NCBI RefSeq assembly: GCF_000504165.1
Contig: NZ_AYSE01000014.1
Coordinates: 1 to 64,000 of the forward strand
Reading direction: 5' to 3'
Origin: Bacillus sp. FJAT-14578
GTDB lineage: Bacteria; Bacillota; Bacilli; Bacillales; Bacillaceae_H
DNA: 64,000 nucleotides
Positions 7,577-16,586 of the stretch are shown one piece after another (within the stretch, counting starts at the first letter, position 1; each line of letters starts with the position of its first letter). The position numbers were made by a program, and so were the translations under genes. The notes below the pieces were generated by a model, which was not told where the DNA came from, did not search any database, and worked only from the letters and a program-made list of their open reading frames with translations.

Positions 7577-9853
7577 CTATGTGGATTTAGCTACAAGGGC
7601 TTTCAATAAGGTCAAAGCGTCTTGTTTTGCTTTTTCGGTTTGGGCTTCAGTTCCAATGCACGAAGGACAGCCGCTCTCGCACGAACACCCTTCAATTAGC
7701 AGATGTGTTTCTTTTAATACTTCGTCCATCATTACGTATACTTTATCGCTTAAACCAATCCCTCCTGGATAGCGGTCATATAAGAAAATAGTCGGCTTTT
7801 CATTATGCACCGCCTTTACTTGCGGAACAACATGCAAGTCAGATGGATCACACATCACCATGAGCGGAGCAATGGACTGCAGCGCATGAGCGACGGAGAC
7901 AAGGGCCTGTTCCATCCGTTCCTTCGAGTCCCCAAACAAATGCTCCTGAAAACTGAACCAAACCGCATTCGTATGAAGCTCTTCTTCCGGCAAGGAAATG
8001 GGACCTGAACCGATGTTTTCATGGGTCTCAAATTTAATTTTCTTAAAAATGGTCGCCATTGCCGTTACCATGACATCCCCGTAACCCATATCAAAGTCTG
8101 TCGTTCCCTTCGATTTGTCGGTCTCCAGCACTTTCAACTCAACCGCCAGATTCGCATCGGTAAAATAATCGACATCTACCTCTCTGACGAATGCTTTCTT
8201 TTCCTCCCAATCGAGTTTTTCTACTTGATATTGAATACCTTGATGCAAATAAATCGCTTCCTCATGCAGCAGCGTCATCGCGCTGAAACGATCCATCTCT
8301 CCAATCACCTTCACGTTCGCCACATCGGACTGGTCGATAATGACGACATTTTCCTGTGAAGCAGAACGAAGACTGATATTATGGGCCGGAAACGCATCGC
8401 TCATCCAATACCACTTCTCACCGCTCAAATGAAGGACTCGTTCCTCCGTCAAAAACTCGAGCACATCTTCCACCTCTACGCTTCCAAACATATCGCCCCG
8501 TTTAAACGGTAGTTCATAAGCCGCGCATTTGACGTGATCGACTAAAATGACCAAATTATCCGGATTGATTCGGGCCGTTTCCGGATTGCGGTTAAAGAAG
8601 TAATCCGGATGTTGAATCATATACTGATCGAGAGGTCCCGAACTCGCCACCATCACGATGACCGCTTCTCCGTGCCGTCTCCCGGCGCGTCCAGCTTGCT
8701 GCCACGCGCTCGCGATGCTTCCGGGATAACCCGTCATGATACATACTTGCAGCTGACCGATATCAACTCCTAGTTCTAACGCATTCGTACTGACGACCCC
8801 AAAAATTTCACCGTCTCGCAGCCCTTTCTCGATTTCACGCCGCTGCTTCGGCAAATAGCCTCCCCGATAGCCCCGGATGGACTTGGCAGACAGCTGATGC
8901 TTCACTAACTCCTGTAAATAGGTCAAAATGATTTCAACCCGGACACGGCTGCGTGCAAACACGATTGTTTGGATTTTATTCTTCAAAAACTCGCTGGCCA
9001 GTTTCCTGACCTCTAGTGTCGCGCTGCGCCGAATATTAAGCGGTTTATTGACGATGGGCGGATTATAGAAAATGAAATGTTTTCTTCCGGACGGCGCACC
9101 GTTGTTATCGATGAGGACCATGTTTTCTTCCGCCAGTTGTTCAGCCAGCTCTTTCGGATTAGCGATGGTCGCTGATGTACAGATGAACGTCGGATTACTC
9201 CCATAGTAGGCACAGATGCGTTTTAAACGGCGAATCACATTTGCCACATGACTGCCGAACACTCCCCTGTACGTATGCAATTCATCAACCACCACATACT
9301 TCAAGTTTTCAAAAAGGGATACCCATTTTGTATGATGGGGCAATATCGCCGAATGCAGCATATCCGGATTCGTGATCACCACATGTCCGGCTTGTCTTAC
9401 TTTTTGCCGAATGTTGGCTGGTGTATCGCCGTCATATGTATAGCTATTGATGCCCACACCCATTTCTTCGATGATTTCATTGATTTCGCTTTTTTGATCT
9501 TGGGCGAGCGCTTTCGTCGGAAATAAATAAAGGGCTCGTGCCTGCTCATTTTCTAAAATGGTTTGCAAAACGGGCAAATTATAGCAAAGCGTTTTCCCTG
9601 AAGCAGTCGGCGTAACAGCTACAAAACTTTGCTTTTCATAAGCTGTTGAAAAGGCCGTTTCCTGATGGGTGTAAAGGGAACCGATTCCCCGGCTTTCCAA
9701 TGCTTGTTTTAAGCGTTCATCCATAAAAGAAGGAAACGGGGCAGTTTTTGCTTCCTTCGGTTCAATCGTATGCCAGTGTACAATATTTTGTTGGTAATCA
9801 GGATTGTCTTTCAATACATTGATAACTTCCTGCAAATTTTTACGTACTCTCAT
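7577..9853 (-). CDS. mrfA: Mitomycin repair DEAD/DEAH helicase MrfA (YprA)
   Basis: 758-aa superfamily 2 DNA helicase with a DUF1998 C-terminal domain. Seen in order: Walker A TPTASGKT, DEAH-box variant VVVDELHTYRG, SATIANP motif III, and QQAGRAGRRHGEAV motif VI in the second RecA domain; the four-cysteine cluster CSCESGCPSC near the C-terminus is the zinc site of MrfA-type helicases. B. subtilis MrfA translocates 3'-5' and works with MrfB in mitomycin-adduct repair. Start choice: GTG at 9862 and ATG at 9859 are possible, but AGGTGA sits five bases before the ATG at 9853, so I use that one. Confidence 0.92.
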   Translation of the reverse strand: MRVRKNLQEVINVLKDNPDYQQNIVHWHTIEPKEAKTAPFPSFMDERLKQALESRGIGSLYTHQETAFSTAYEKQSFVAVTPTASGKTLCYNLPVLQTILENEQARALYLFPTKALAQDQKSEINEIIEEMGVGINSYTYDGDTPANIRQKVRQAGHVVITNPDMLHSAILPHHTKWVSLFENLKYVVVDELHTYRGVFGSHVANVIRRLKRICAYYGSNPTFICTSATIANPKELAEQLAEENMVLIDNNGAPSGRKHFIFYNPPIVNKPLNIRRSATLEVRKLASEFLKNKIQTIVFARSRVRVEIILTYLQELVKHQLSAKSIRGYRGGYLPKQRREIEKGLRDGEIFGVVSTNALELGVDIGQLQVCIMTGYPGSIASAWQQAGRAGRRHGEAVIVMVASSGPLDQYMIQHPDYFFNRNPETARINPDNLVILVDHVKCAAYELPFKRGDMFGSVEVEDVLEFLTEERVLHLSGEKWYWMSDAFPAHNISLRSASQENVVIIDQSDVANVKVIGEMDRFSAMTLLHEEAIYLHQGIQYQVEKLDWEEKKAFVREVDVDYFTDANLAVELKVLETDKSKGTTDFDMGYGDVMVTAMATIFKKIKFETHENIGSGPISLPEEELHTNAVWFSFQEHLFGDSKERMEQALVSVAHALQSIAPLMVMCDPSDLHVVPQVKAVHNEKPTIFLYDRYPGGIGLSDKVYVMMDEVLKETHLLIEGCSCESGCPSCIGTEAQTEKAKQDALTLLKALVAKST

Positions 9854-9950
9854 TTTCATCACCTATGTCTATTGTAACGAATAAGCGTTCGTTTTCAAAC
9901 GGTATGATTTAGGGGAAATTGGGGATGGTAATTCATAGGAGGTGTTGGAT

Positions 9951-10202
9951 GTGGCAAATGCTTATTTATGTCCAAGCTGTAAAACTAATCGTTCACGCTT
10001 TAATATTCTTGAACAGGTCGCGAAACCAGTCAAAATGGATCCTCGTACCGGAGATATTACAGAGGAATATACGAATGACAATTTAGATCCATTTCACAAC
10101 CCTTATCGCGGCCCGGAACGTCGTGTTCAATGTGCAGCCTGCGGCTTAGTGGAAGATGAAAAAATGTTTATTAAGCATGCAGAACATAACCAGCTGCCAT
10201 GA
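9951..10202 (+). CDS. Small zinc-ribbon protein, unknown function
   Basis: 84 aa starting at GTG (9951), six bases after a strong AGGAGGTG. Two Cys pairs, CPSC near residue 9 and CAAC near residue 65, could form one zinc ribbon; between them is a charged segment with DPRTGDITEEY and NPYRGPERRVQ. Divergent from mrfA, sharing its short upstream region, so co-regulation with DNA repair is possible but unproven. I recognise no named family. An upstream in-frame TTG/ATG-like start would place the ribosome site inside the gene, so GTG is preferred. Confidence 0.7.
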   Translation: MANAYLCPSCKTNRSRFNILEQVAKPVKMDPRTGDITEEYTNDNLDPFHNPYRGPERRVQCAACGLVEDEKMFIKHAEHNQLP

Positions 10203-10221
10203 AGTTATCCACATGTCGATA

Positions 10222-10266
10222 AAAAGTGGATGCAGAAGAATCAAAAATATCTTCTGCATCCACTTT
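10222..10266. terminator. Bidirectional terminator between the zinc-ribbon gene and ferritin gene
   Basis: AAAGTGGATGCAGAAG / CTTCTGCATCCACTTT stem with T- and A-rich flanks; ends two convergent genes. Confidence 0.75.
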
Positions 10267-10291
10267 CTTTCATATTTTTGGGAACAGCCTT

Positions 10292-10828
10292 TTATCCTGC
10301 CGGCGGCGCAGCCAGAGCAGTGCCAGGTGCTGCTACACCATTCGTTCGCTGACCAAGTTCCTGATCCAATAAAAGGAGGCCCGCCGGATTGTTGTTGTTA
10401 AGTTGTAGTCTTCCAACGATTATTTTGCTTTGTGCTGTCTCATCGATTTGTTCCCGCAAAAATTGCTGCATCAAATCAGCCGTTTGCGTATCTCCTTCTG
10501 TAACCGCTTGATTGTACGCTTTTTGATAGCTCGCTGTCACGCCTTCCTCATGCCCCAAAATCTTTTGAAAAGCTTGAAGTGGCGTCCCGTAGTTCACCTC
10601 CTGTGCCGGGATGGCTCTAATTTCAACGACACCATCGCGATCGTTCAAATATTTCATGAGAATTTGGGCATGCGTCAATTCCTCATGGTATTGTGCCATT
10701 AACCACCTTGCCATTCCCGTCAAATTCATTCTCTCAAAATAGTTAGAAATCGCTAAATACAAATAAGCCGAATTTAAATCCACTTGAAGTTGATTGTTCA
10801 CAAGTTTTTGCATGCTTTCACTAATCAT
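10292..10828 (-). CDS. ftnA: Bacterial non-haem ferritin
   Basis: 178-aa iron-storage protein, four-helix bundle plus tail, oxidising Fe(II) and storing it in a 24-mer shell. Ferroxidase residues line up without gaps with E. coli FtnA: E50 and H53 in HEELTHAQ, Y24, E94 in GHEEGVT and Q127 in REQIDE. The usual E17 is Asp here (QVDLNSAYLY), a conservative but uncommon change at a metal ligand. The last 20 residues are Ala/Pro/Gly-rich (NGVAAPGTALAAPPAG), longer than usual. Start at 10828 is preceded by GGGAGGTTGCTCC; the ORF extends 45 bases further without a ribosome site. Confidence 0.9.
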   Translation of the reverse strand: MISESMQKLVNNQLQVDLNSAYLYLAISNYFERMNLTGMARWLMAQYHEELTHAQILMKYLNDRDGVVEIRAIPAQEVNYGTPLQAFQKILGHEEGVTASYQKAYNQAVTEGDTQTADLMQQFLREQIDETAQSKIIVGRLQLNNNNPAGLLLLDQELGQRTNGVAAPGTALAAPPAG

Positions 10829-11136
10829 GGAGCAACCTCCCTTGATGTCTGTAACATTTCCCTTACTAAACATATGTGAACAATCTAGAAAATTGCCATC
10901 ATCTTTGGAAACAACACTTTTTATTCCGTATCCAAAGTTCTAAATTCATCTATATTTAGCAATAAATTTAAAATGTTTAGTAGATTTTTACTATATGTCT
11001 ATGGTAATCTTTGGTTGATTGTTTCAGTTGGCGAGTGATACTTTTAGACTAGCAACTTATTAGCGCACATATTCCTCTGGCCAACTTTCGTATTTATTTA
11101 AATTGCAGACATTTTTATGGGAGGAAATTTATTATC
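10829..11136. other. Divergent ferritin/chemoreceptor intergenic region
   Basis: AT-rich; no gene, and no convincing Fur box or sigma-D promoter that I could read. Confidence 0.4.
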
Positions 11137-12858
11137 ATGAAAAAAAGTTTACAAATTAAAATGCTTTTTACCTTCTCCATAATCGTTTTAGCCAGCTGCT
11201 TAGTTTTATCCTTTATCAGTTACCATTCTTCTGTTAACTTAGTTAAGGATTCGATTAGTAACGTAGCAGGAACTATCGTTCAACAAGCAGCCAAAGTAAT
11301 TGATATTGAGAAATATGAACAGATTACCCCGGAATCAGGTGAAACAGAGTACTACCATCAATTGAGGGAACAATTAAATGAATTGCGTGAGAAAACGGGA
11401 TTAAGATATTTATACACTATGTCTAGAAAAGAAGCGAATGGCGCTTATGAATATTATTATATGGTAGATGGAATGCCTGAAGGAGCTGAAGATGCCTCTT
11501 CGTTAGGGGACAAAGAAGACATTAATGATTTCCCTTCAATGGCAAAAACGTTTGAAAAAGAAACGATGCAGGTTGACATGACCTATTCAGAAGAATGGGG
11601 CGGAAACGTATCTGCATACGTTCCAATAAAAGCTAAATCCGGTGAAGTCATTGGAATTGTTGGAGCAGACCTTGATGCCACTCAAATCTATGAAACAATT
11701 CATGCAAACAAACTAAAATTGTCTATCATCACTTTAATTATATTAATTATTAGCGGGGTTTTGATTTTCTTCTTTACCTACTATTTATTAAAACCTTTAA
11801 AAGAATTAACAAGTCAAGTTAAAAGAGTGGGAGAAGGTAACTTATCTTCAGAGATTCAAGTAAATCGCTCTGACGAAGTTGGCGTTTTAGCCACAGCTAT
11901 CAATAAAATGCAACAAAGTCTCCGGGATGTGATTTCTAACATCTCATATGCAGCTGAATCTGTTTCCAGCCAAAGCGAGGAATTGACACAATCATCCAAC
12001 GAAGTAAAAATAGGAAGCCTGCAAGTGGCTTCCACCATGCAGGAACTTAGCAGCGGAATGGATTCCCAAGCCAATACTTCAGGAACATTGGCAGAGGAAA
12101 TGGCAACATTCACCGTCAAAATAAAAGAAGCAAATGAAAACGGGGAAGAAATCACGAATGAATCGAGACAAATTTTAGGGCTTGCCGACGAAGGCAGTCA
12201 GTTGATGGAAACCTCCATGACACAAATGGGTGTCATCAACGACATTGTAAAAGACGCCGTTCATAAAATTCAAGGTCTGAATCAACAATCGCAAGAAATT
12301 TCAAAGCTAGTAGATGTGATAAAAGCAATAGCTGACCAAACCAATCTACTTGCTTTAAATGCTGCCATTGAAGCCGCACGGGCTGGTGAACATGGAAAAG
12401 GCTTTGCGGTTGTAGCTGATGAAGTGAGAAAGCTTGCTGTTCAGGTTACAGACTCTGTTCTTGATATCACAGGAATTGTAGACAACATTCAAACTGAAGC
12501 GAAAGATATGGTTCTTTCATTAGAGAATGGATATGAACAAGTACAAAAAGGCAGTACTCAAATCAGTCTAACTGGAGAAGGGTTTAGAAAAATTAACCAC
12601 TCGGTGATGAACATGGTGGAGAGAATCACTATTATTTCTAAAAATTTAGAAGAAATAACAAAAAATTCAATAAAGATGAATGTTTCGATAGATAAAATTG
12701 CAACCATTTCTAAGGAGTCGGCAATTGGAGTTGAACAAACATCCGCTTCCATTCAGCAAACAACCACCTCAATGGAAGAAATTGCAGGAAGCGCCAATCA
12801 ACTTGCCGAGTTAGCTGAGGATTTAAATAACCAAGTTAGAAAATTTATACTTGAATAG
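11137..12858 (+). CDS. Methyl-accepting chemotaxis protein
   Basis: 573-aa transmembrane chemoreceptor. TM1 about residues 9-31, an extracellular ligand domain (about 32-190, Cache-like by size and position; it contains [20 protein letters not shown] and ends near [13 protein letters not shown]), TM2 about 193-216, HAMP linker about 217-270, and a signalling coiled coil with the invariant hairpin tip [20 protein letters not shown] followed by [13 protein letters not shown]. It would signal through CheA/CheW, which are not in this window. Preceded by GGGAGGAAAT, single-gene transcript ending at the palindrome 12906-12956. Ligand unknown. Confidence 0.93.
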   Translation: MKKSLQIKMLFTFSIIVLASCLVLSFISYHSSVNLVKDSISNVAGTIVQQAAKVIDIEKYEQITPESGETEYYHQLREQLNELREKTGLRYLYTMSRKEANGAYEYYYMVDGMPEGAEDASSLGDKEDINDFPSMAKTFEKETMQVDMTYSEEWGGNVSAYVPIKAKSGEVIGIVGADLDATQIYETIHANKLKLSIITLIILIISGVLIFFFTYYLLKPLKELTSQVKRVGEGNLSSEIQVNRSDEVGVLATAINKMQQSLRDVISNISYAAESVSSQSEELTQSSNEVKIGSLQVASTMQELSSGMDSQANTSGTLAEEMATFTVKIKEANENGEEITNESRQILGLADEGSQLMETSMTQMGVINDIVKDAVHKIQGLNQQSQEISKLVDVIKAIADQTNLLALNAAIEAARAGEHGKGFAVVADEVRKLAVQVTDSVLDITGIVDNIQTEAKDMVLSLENGYEQVQKGSTQISLTGEGFRKINHSVMNMVERITIISKNLEEITKNSIKMNVSIDKIATISKESAIGVEQTSASIQQTTTSMEEIAGSANQLAELAEDLNNQVRKFILE

Positions 12859-12905
12859 GTAACACCCTTTCAACAGCCGTAAGAAGCCTTTAATAAACGC
12901 AAGAG

Positions 12906-12956
12906 GAAGACCCGTCATGAAAATCCAAAATCAAGAATTCAAGGACGGGTCTTTCA
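12906..12956 (+). terminator. Terminator-like palindrome after the chemoreceptor gene; dispersed repeat copy B
   Basis: AAGACCCGTCATGAAAATCC...GGACGGGTCTTT; outer stem of 9-10 bp. Same family as 3161-3215 and 7473-7528. Confidence 0.55.
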
Positions 12957-12994
12957 GGATAATGTGTCATCAGCGGCACATTTCTTTAAACAAT

Positions 12995-13417
12995 TTAATT
13001 ATTGGGGTAGGTCTCTTTCAGAAATTTTATCGATTGGTGAATTAACGCTTTTAAAACAGCAAGATCAATATCTGCTATTTTATTGATATACACACATGCT
13101 TTTCCCGTCGTATGTTTTCCAAAGTCCTTTAACAACTCTTCTCGCTTTGTGTCACCGACAGCAAAATACAAACTAATTTTTGCTTTTCGAGGTGAAAAGC
13201 CAACAAGTGGTGCATCGCCTTCGTGACCAGATTCATATTTATAATGATATGAACCGAATCCAATAATACTCGGTCCCCACATCTTCGCTTCATACCCTGT
13301 CGTTTCAATAAAAATATCTAATAATTTATATGCATCTTCACGCTTTTTAGGGTTTTCGACATTTTCAATAAACTCAATAACACTGCGGTCGTTTTCTTTT
13401 GTTTTTAATTCATACAT
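12995..13417 (-). CDS. DUF1801 domain protein
   Basis: 140-aa soluble protein of the DUF1801 (YdhG-like) family: the whole length fits the domain, with YKLLDIFIETTGYEAKMWGP early, GFGSYHYKYESGHEGD in the middle, then FSPRKAKISLYF and the Cys-containing GKACVYINKIADID loop. Family members have a histidine-binding-like fold and unproven function; some are described as iron-chaperone-like. Monocistronic, convergent with the chemoreceptor gene. Confidence 0.75.
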   Translation of the reverse strand: MYELKTKENDRSVIEFIENVENPKKREDAYKLLDIFIETTGYEAKMWGPSIIGFGSYHYKYESGHEGDAPLVGFSPRKAKISLYFAVGDTKREELLKDFGKHTTGKACVYINKIADIDLAVLKALIHQSIKFLKETYPNN

Positions 13418-13610
13418 AATGACACTCTTCCCCAGTCTTTAGTATAAGTTTAACATTTAGAGGATAGGGTTTGACATTTTTCCTTTATTAAAATATTGCC
13501 GCGGCTAGTGGAATAGGGAGAGAGTTACTTTTTAAGCGATTTTCTTATCAACCATAAAGGATTTTCCTCCATCTATTCAAATGTAAAATTAAGCTCCCGT
13601 TCGTTCAATA

Positions 13611-13638
13611 AAAAAGACCTAGTGCATGTGACTAGATC
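13611..13638 (-). terminator. Terminator overlapping the 3' end of the 75-aa gene
   Basis: GGATCTAGT / ACTAGGTCT stem followed by TTTTTT on the minus strand. Confidence 0.65.
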
Positions 13639-13859
13639 CTCTCTTTAACATCTTCTCTTATGGATTCAATCATATTGTCTGATAAATTTGCCGGAATCGA
13701 TGTATCACCCTCAAAAACCCAGCTATTAATCATTTCAAAATCTGTTTTTTTAAAAGTAATACTATAATCTTTATTATTGTAAATAAAATCAGCTGTCACC
13801 GATTCTTCTCCATGAAACTCGTCGTCAATAATCATGTGTTTTATTTCATATGGCTTCAC
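13632..13859 (-). CDS. 75-aa acidic hypothetical protein
   Basis: Starts MKPYEIKHMIIDDEFHGEES, ends DNMIESIREDVKERI. The ribosome site GGAGATTACATC precedes ATG at 13859 and an intrinsic terminator overlaps its stop, so it looks like a real single-gene unit. Predicted small alpha/beta soluble protein (YNNKDYSITFKK strand-rich middle). I do not recognise the family. Confidence 0.6.
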   Translation of the reverse strand: MKPYEIKHMIIDDEFHGEESVTADFIYNNKDYSITFKKTDFEMINSWVFEGDTSIPANLSDNMIESIREDVKERI

Positions 13860-14536
13860 GATGTAATCTCCTTTTCATCATTCTTTTATTATGTATATAG
13901 AATGAACTTTTTATGGCTGTTTATTCAGTTTTCCAGTTGATCTATCTAGATTCTCAAATAGAAAAAGCAGCATCGCTATTAACGGAACGCCATTCATTAG
14001 TTAAGCAAAAGTCAGTTCACTTTAGGGAACATACTACATTAAATAAAGAGGGAGAGATATTTGAAAGACTATTTAGAAGTCAAATTTCCCCATTTCAGCA
14101 GATGTTAGTTTTTCTTGAGGATTAGATTTTTTTGTACCTAATTTGATTGGCTTAATGGTATCCAAAATAAGATTTCCTCCACCTAGTTTTACTTATTTTT
14201 TGATTCCGGAAAAAATCTATACCTTAAAACTTTAACTGCCGCCGTTGGTAAAAAAGCACCTTCACTTTTTGTCCTTTAAATATTTAGAAAATAGGAGTTT
14301 GACAAATTAAGCCAATGAATGCTCATTCCTTACGCATTCATTTTCTTTTTCGTCTTTATCTGATACAGAACGCAAGTTCATGCTTGAAATTTCTTCATGA
14401 CAGGAATGCTGCCCGTTATTACTTGCGATAACGGGTAAGAGCAAAGGAAATTGAAAACAAAACTTAAGAAAATAGTTGGTGTTCACAGGAAAAAACCTCC
14501 TTTATGTCGAAAAGAGCAGATAAAGGGGTTGACCCA
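13860..14536. other. Gene-poor region with a possible gene remnant
   Basis: A 70-codon plus-strand frame at 13913-14125 (ends FRSQISPFQQMLVFLED) has no ribosome binding site and starts abruptly, so it is at best a remnant. A short CCCGTTAT/ATAACGGG stem sits at 14413-14435. Nothing else readable. Confidence 0.35.
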
Positions 14537-14749
14537 ATGAATAAAGATAGACTTTTTAAAAATTTCCAGAAGGCCAGTCAGGGGAATTTTTTTTCAATAG
14601 AAATTCCTAAAACTACTAAAGAAGATGAAGATAAAATTGGAGAATTGGTTAAAGAATTAGAGAGAGAAGGAAAAATCAAACTAAGAGAATGTGTACAACG
14701 AGAATACTCGGTTTATTTACATGGAATCATTAAGTATGCATCCGACTAA
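14537..14749 (+). CDS. 70-aa charged hypothetical protein
   Basis: ATG at 14537 follows AAGGGG at usable spacing; an in-frame ATG 33 bases upstream has no ribosome site. The product is lysine/glutamate rich with a helical centre (KEDEDKIGELVKELEREGK) and ends HGIIKYASD. The stop lies within an intrinsic terminator stem (14738-14757). No family recognised. It is followed by a broken reading frame and then the SET-domain gene, whose terminator is nearly the same sequence. Confidence 0.5.
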   Translation: MNKDRLFKNFQKASQGNFFSIEIPKTTKEDEDKIGELVKELEREGKIKLRECVQREYSVYLHGIIKYASD

Positions 14750-14763
14750 TCGGGTGCTTTTTT
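14738..14763 (+). terminator. Terminator of the 70-aa gene
   Basis: GCATCCGACTAATCGGGTGC then TTTTTTATT. Nearly identical to the terminator at 15464. Confidence 0.75.
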
Positions 14764-14833
14764 ATTGGGGTGAAACATATTCATTTCTATCACTTACTAA
14801 TTCTGCTTCTGAAAGGAAGTGAAGGTGTTTGCA

Positions 14834-14963
14834 ATGGCTATACAACTCATGAGAAAATGGGATGTTACTTCTAAAATAGGAACACACCTTTATTCGTTGA
14901 TTTACATACAGCTGTGACGATTTACGGTACAGATAATCATCAGATTTTTAAATTAATGAGTTA
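14834..14963 (+). pseudogene. Possible frameshifted small gene
   Basis: ATG at 14834 after GAAGGTGTTTGCA begins MAIQLMRKWDVTSKIG and stops after 27 codons; a second frame continues PLFVDLHTAVTIYGTDNHQ IFKLMS to a stop at about 14963. The pair looks like one short gene split by a frameshift, but no homologue is recognised, so this is weak. Confidence 0.25.
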
Positions 14964-15044
14964 AAACAGTTGCTTTTCCCCTTATCAACTGTCAAGCTTA
15001 AAAAGGTAAGAGACCTAATAAATAAGAACGTGCAGGTGACTAAT

Positions 15045-15455
15045 ATGATTGAGATAAAGACTTCTACACTTAGTGATGGGGAGTTCAATAGAGGGGTATT
15101 CGCCACCCAAGACATAGCAAAAGGCGAGCTTATACATGAAGCGCCAGTCATTCCTTATCCTAATGAGGAGCATGTTTTTATAGAGAAAACGCTGCTTGCT
15201 GATTATGTGTTTGAGTATGGCAAAAACCACACTGCTGTCCTCTTAGGATATGGTATGTTGTTTAACCATTCTTATAAGCCTAATGCCACTTATGATATTA
15301 ACTTTACGAATCATACGTTTGATTTCTATGCCTATACAGATATAAAAGCGGGAGAAGAAATCCTAATCAACTATAATGGCGATGTTGATGACGAAGATCC
15401 GCTATGGTTCAATAAAGATGAAATAGATAATGGCAGTGATGAGCTAAAAGAATAA
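15045..15455 (+). CDS. SET-domain protein (putative protein-lysine methyltransferase)
   Basis: 136 aa, essentially a lone SET domain. Motifs: RGVFATQDIAKGELI (start of fold), NHSYKPNATY (the SAM-binding NHS motif), and AGEEILINYNG (GEELTFDY-like motif with catalytic Tyr), then an acidic tail. SET enzymes transfer methyl from SAM to lysine; bacterial stand-alone ones have few known substrates. Start at 15045 follows GCAGGTGACTAAT; the frame is open 75 bases further without ribosome site. It ends at its own terminator. Confidence 0.8.
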   Translation: MIEIKTSTLSDGEFNRGVFATQDIAKGELIHEAPVIPYPNEEHVFIEKTLLADYVFEYGKNHTAVLLGYGMLFNHSYKPNATYDINFTNHTFDFYAYTDIKAGEEILINYNGDVDDEDPLWFNKDEIDNGSDELKE

Positions 15456-15463
15456 TGAAGTAT

Positions 15464-15490
15464 GCACCCGAATAATCGGGTGCTTTTTTA
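15464..15490 (+). terminator. Terminator of the SET-domain gene
   Basis: GCACCCGAATAATCGGGTGC followed by TTTTTTATT, a near copy of 14738-14757. Confidence 0.8.
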
Positions 15491-15693
15491 TTGAGGTACA
15501 CATGTTGCCAGTTAAAAAGTTATTGGCCCTTAAGACCTTTAAGAATCATTTCTTAAACTTATGAGTCGGCTTCCCTTTTTAATGTTATTCTATAAGAGTA
15601 GGTTAGGTAACGAACAAAAGCTGAATGCTTAAAAAGACCTCTTAATATCGAAGAAATATCCACATCTAAATAACTGAATTTTTTTACTAGGCG
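15491..15693. other. Region before the rsbR-like promoter
   Basis: AT-rich, no gene or structured element seen. Confidence 0.4.
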
Positions 15694-15719
15694 GTTTAGA
15701 AAACACAAATAAAGGGTAT
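15694..15719 (+). promoter_or_regulatory. Sigma-B promoter of the RsbR-like gene
   Basis: GTTTAG, a 14-base spacer, then GGGTAT; consensus GTTTAA-N13-15-GGGWAW. Lies 43 bases before the start codon, so general-stress control of a stressosome component is likely. Confidence 0.75.
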
Positions 15720-15761
15720 TAAAGTGTTTGGGGAGTTATATATGAAAGGGGATTTATATAA

Positions 15762-16586
15762 ATGGAATTAGTTTTTCAAAATTCATTTAACTTAAAAAAA
15801 TTCATTGAACAAAATAAACAAATATTTGAAGAGACATTATTAGTAGAGGCAATTAATGTAAAGGACAAAATTCATGATATTCTGATAATTGGAAATATTA
15901 ACCTCGTAAATAATGCCCATAAACTCGTTGTTTATATTATTGATGGTAAAGAACAAGAACTGCAAGCTTTTGCGAAACAAGAAGGTATAGCTTGGGCGAC
16001 ACATTCAATTACATTATCATTTAAATTAGAGTGGATTCAAGCCATTCGCAGGACCTTATGGAAGTTCATACAAAAGTATAACGAGTTAAGAGGACATACT
16101 ACAATTGAAGACTTTTTTCTGATGGAACAACAAATAAATAATCTAATAGATCAATTTTTGAATGCTTTTTTTATTAATTATTCTACATATAAGGATTCAT
16201 TGATAACTGCTCAAAAACAATTAGTCGAAAACCTATCCGTTCCTATCATCCCAATAACTTCCAAAATATGTATTTTACCTTTGATTGGTTCGATTGATTC
16301 GTTTCGAACTAATATCTTGGAGGAAAAAGTTTTGATGGAGATTGGAAAATTGCGTATCCAAACATTAATCATAGATTTATCCGGAATCGCAGATATGGAG
16401 AATGAAGTAATTGACCATTTAATGAAAATTATTGATGGTGCTTCACTAATGGGATGCAACACGGTGATTACAGGGTTACGAGCTGAAGTTGTTCGAAAAA
16501 TGATACACTTAGGAGCCAATTTTGATAAAAAGACAAAAACATTAGGCACTTTACAACAAGCATTAAAAGAATATCTAATAATTTAA
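15762..16586 (+). CDS. RsbR-family stressosome protein with C-terminal STAS domain
   Basis: 274 aa. N-terminal non-haem-globin-like/helical sensor half (about 1-145), linker helix, then STAS domain (about 160-272) with VPIIPITSKICILPLIGSID and LIIDLSGIADMENEV. RsbR paralogues form stressosomes with RsbS and bind kinase RsbT upstream of sigma-B. At the position of the second RsbR phospho-threonine (T205, usual context VDT) this protein reads MEN, so one phosphorylation site seems lost; the alignment is by eye. Closest in length to RsbRD/YqhA. Single gene with a sigma-B promoter; AAAGGGGATT ribosome site. Confidence 0.82.
   Translation: MELVFQNSFNLKKFIEQNKQIFEETLLVEAINVKDKIHDILIIGNINLVNNAHKLVVYIIDGKEQELQAFAKQEGIAWATHSITLSFKLEWIQAIRRTLWKFIQKYNELRGHTTIEDFFLMEQQINNLIDQFLNAFFINYSTYKDSLITAQKQLVENLSVPIIPITSKICILPLIGSIDSFRTNILEEKVLMEIGKLRIQTLIIDLSGIADMENEVIDHLMKIIDGASLMGCNTVITGLRAEVVRKMIHLGANFDKKTKTLGTLQQALKEYLII

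Noticed and set aside
13913..14125. 70-codon plus-strand frame
   Set aside because: No ribosome site and no recognised homology; treated as a possible remnant only.
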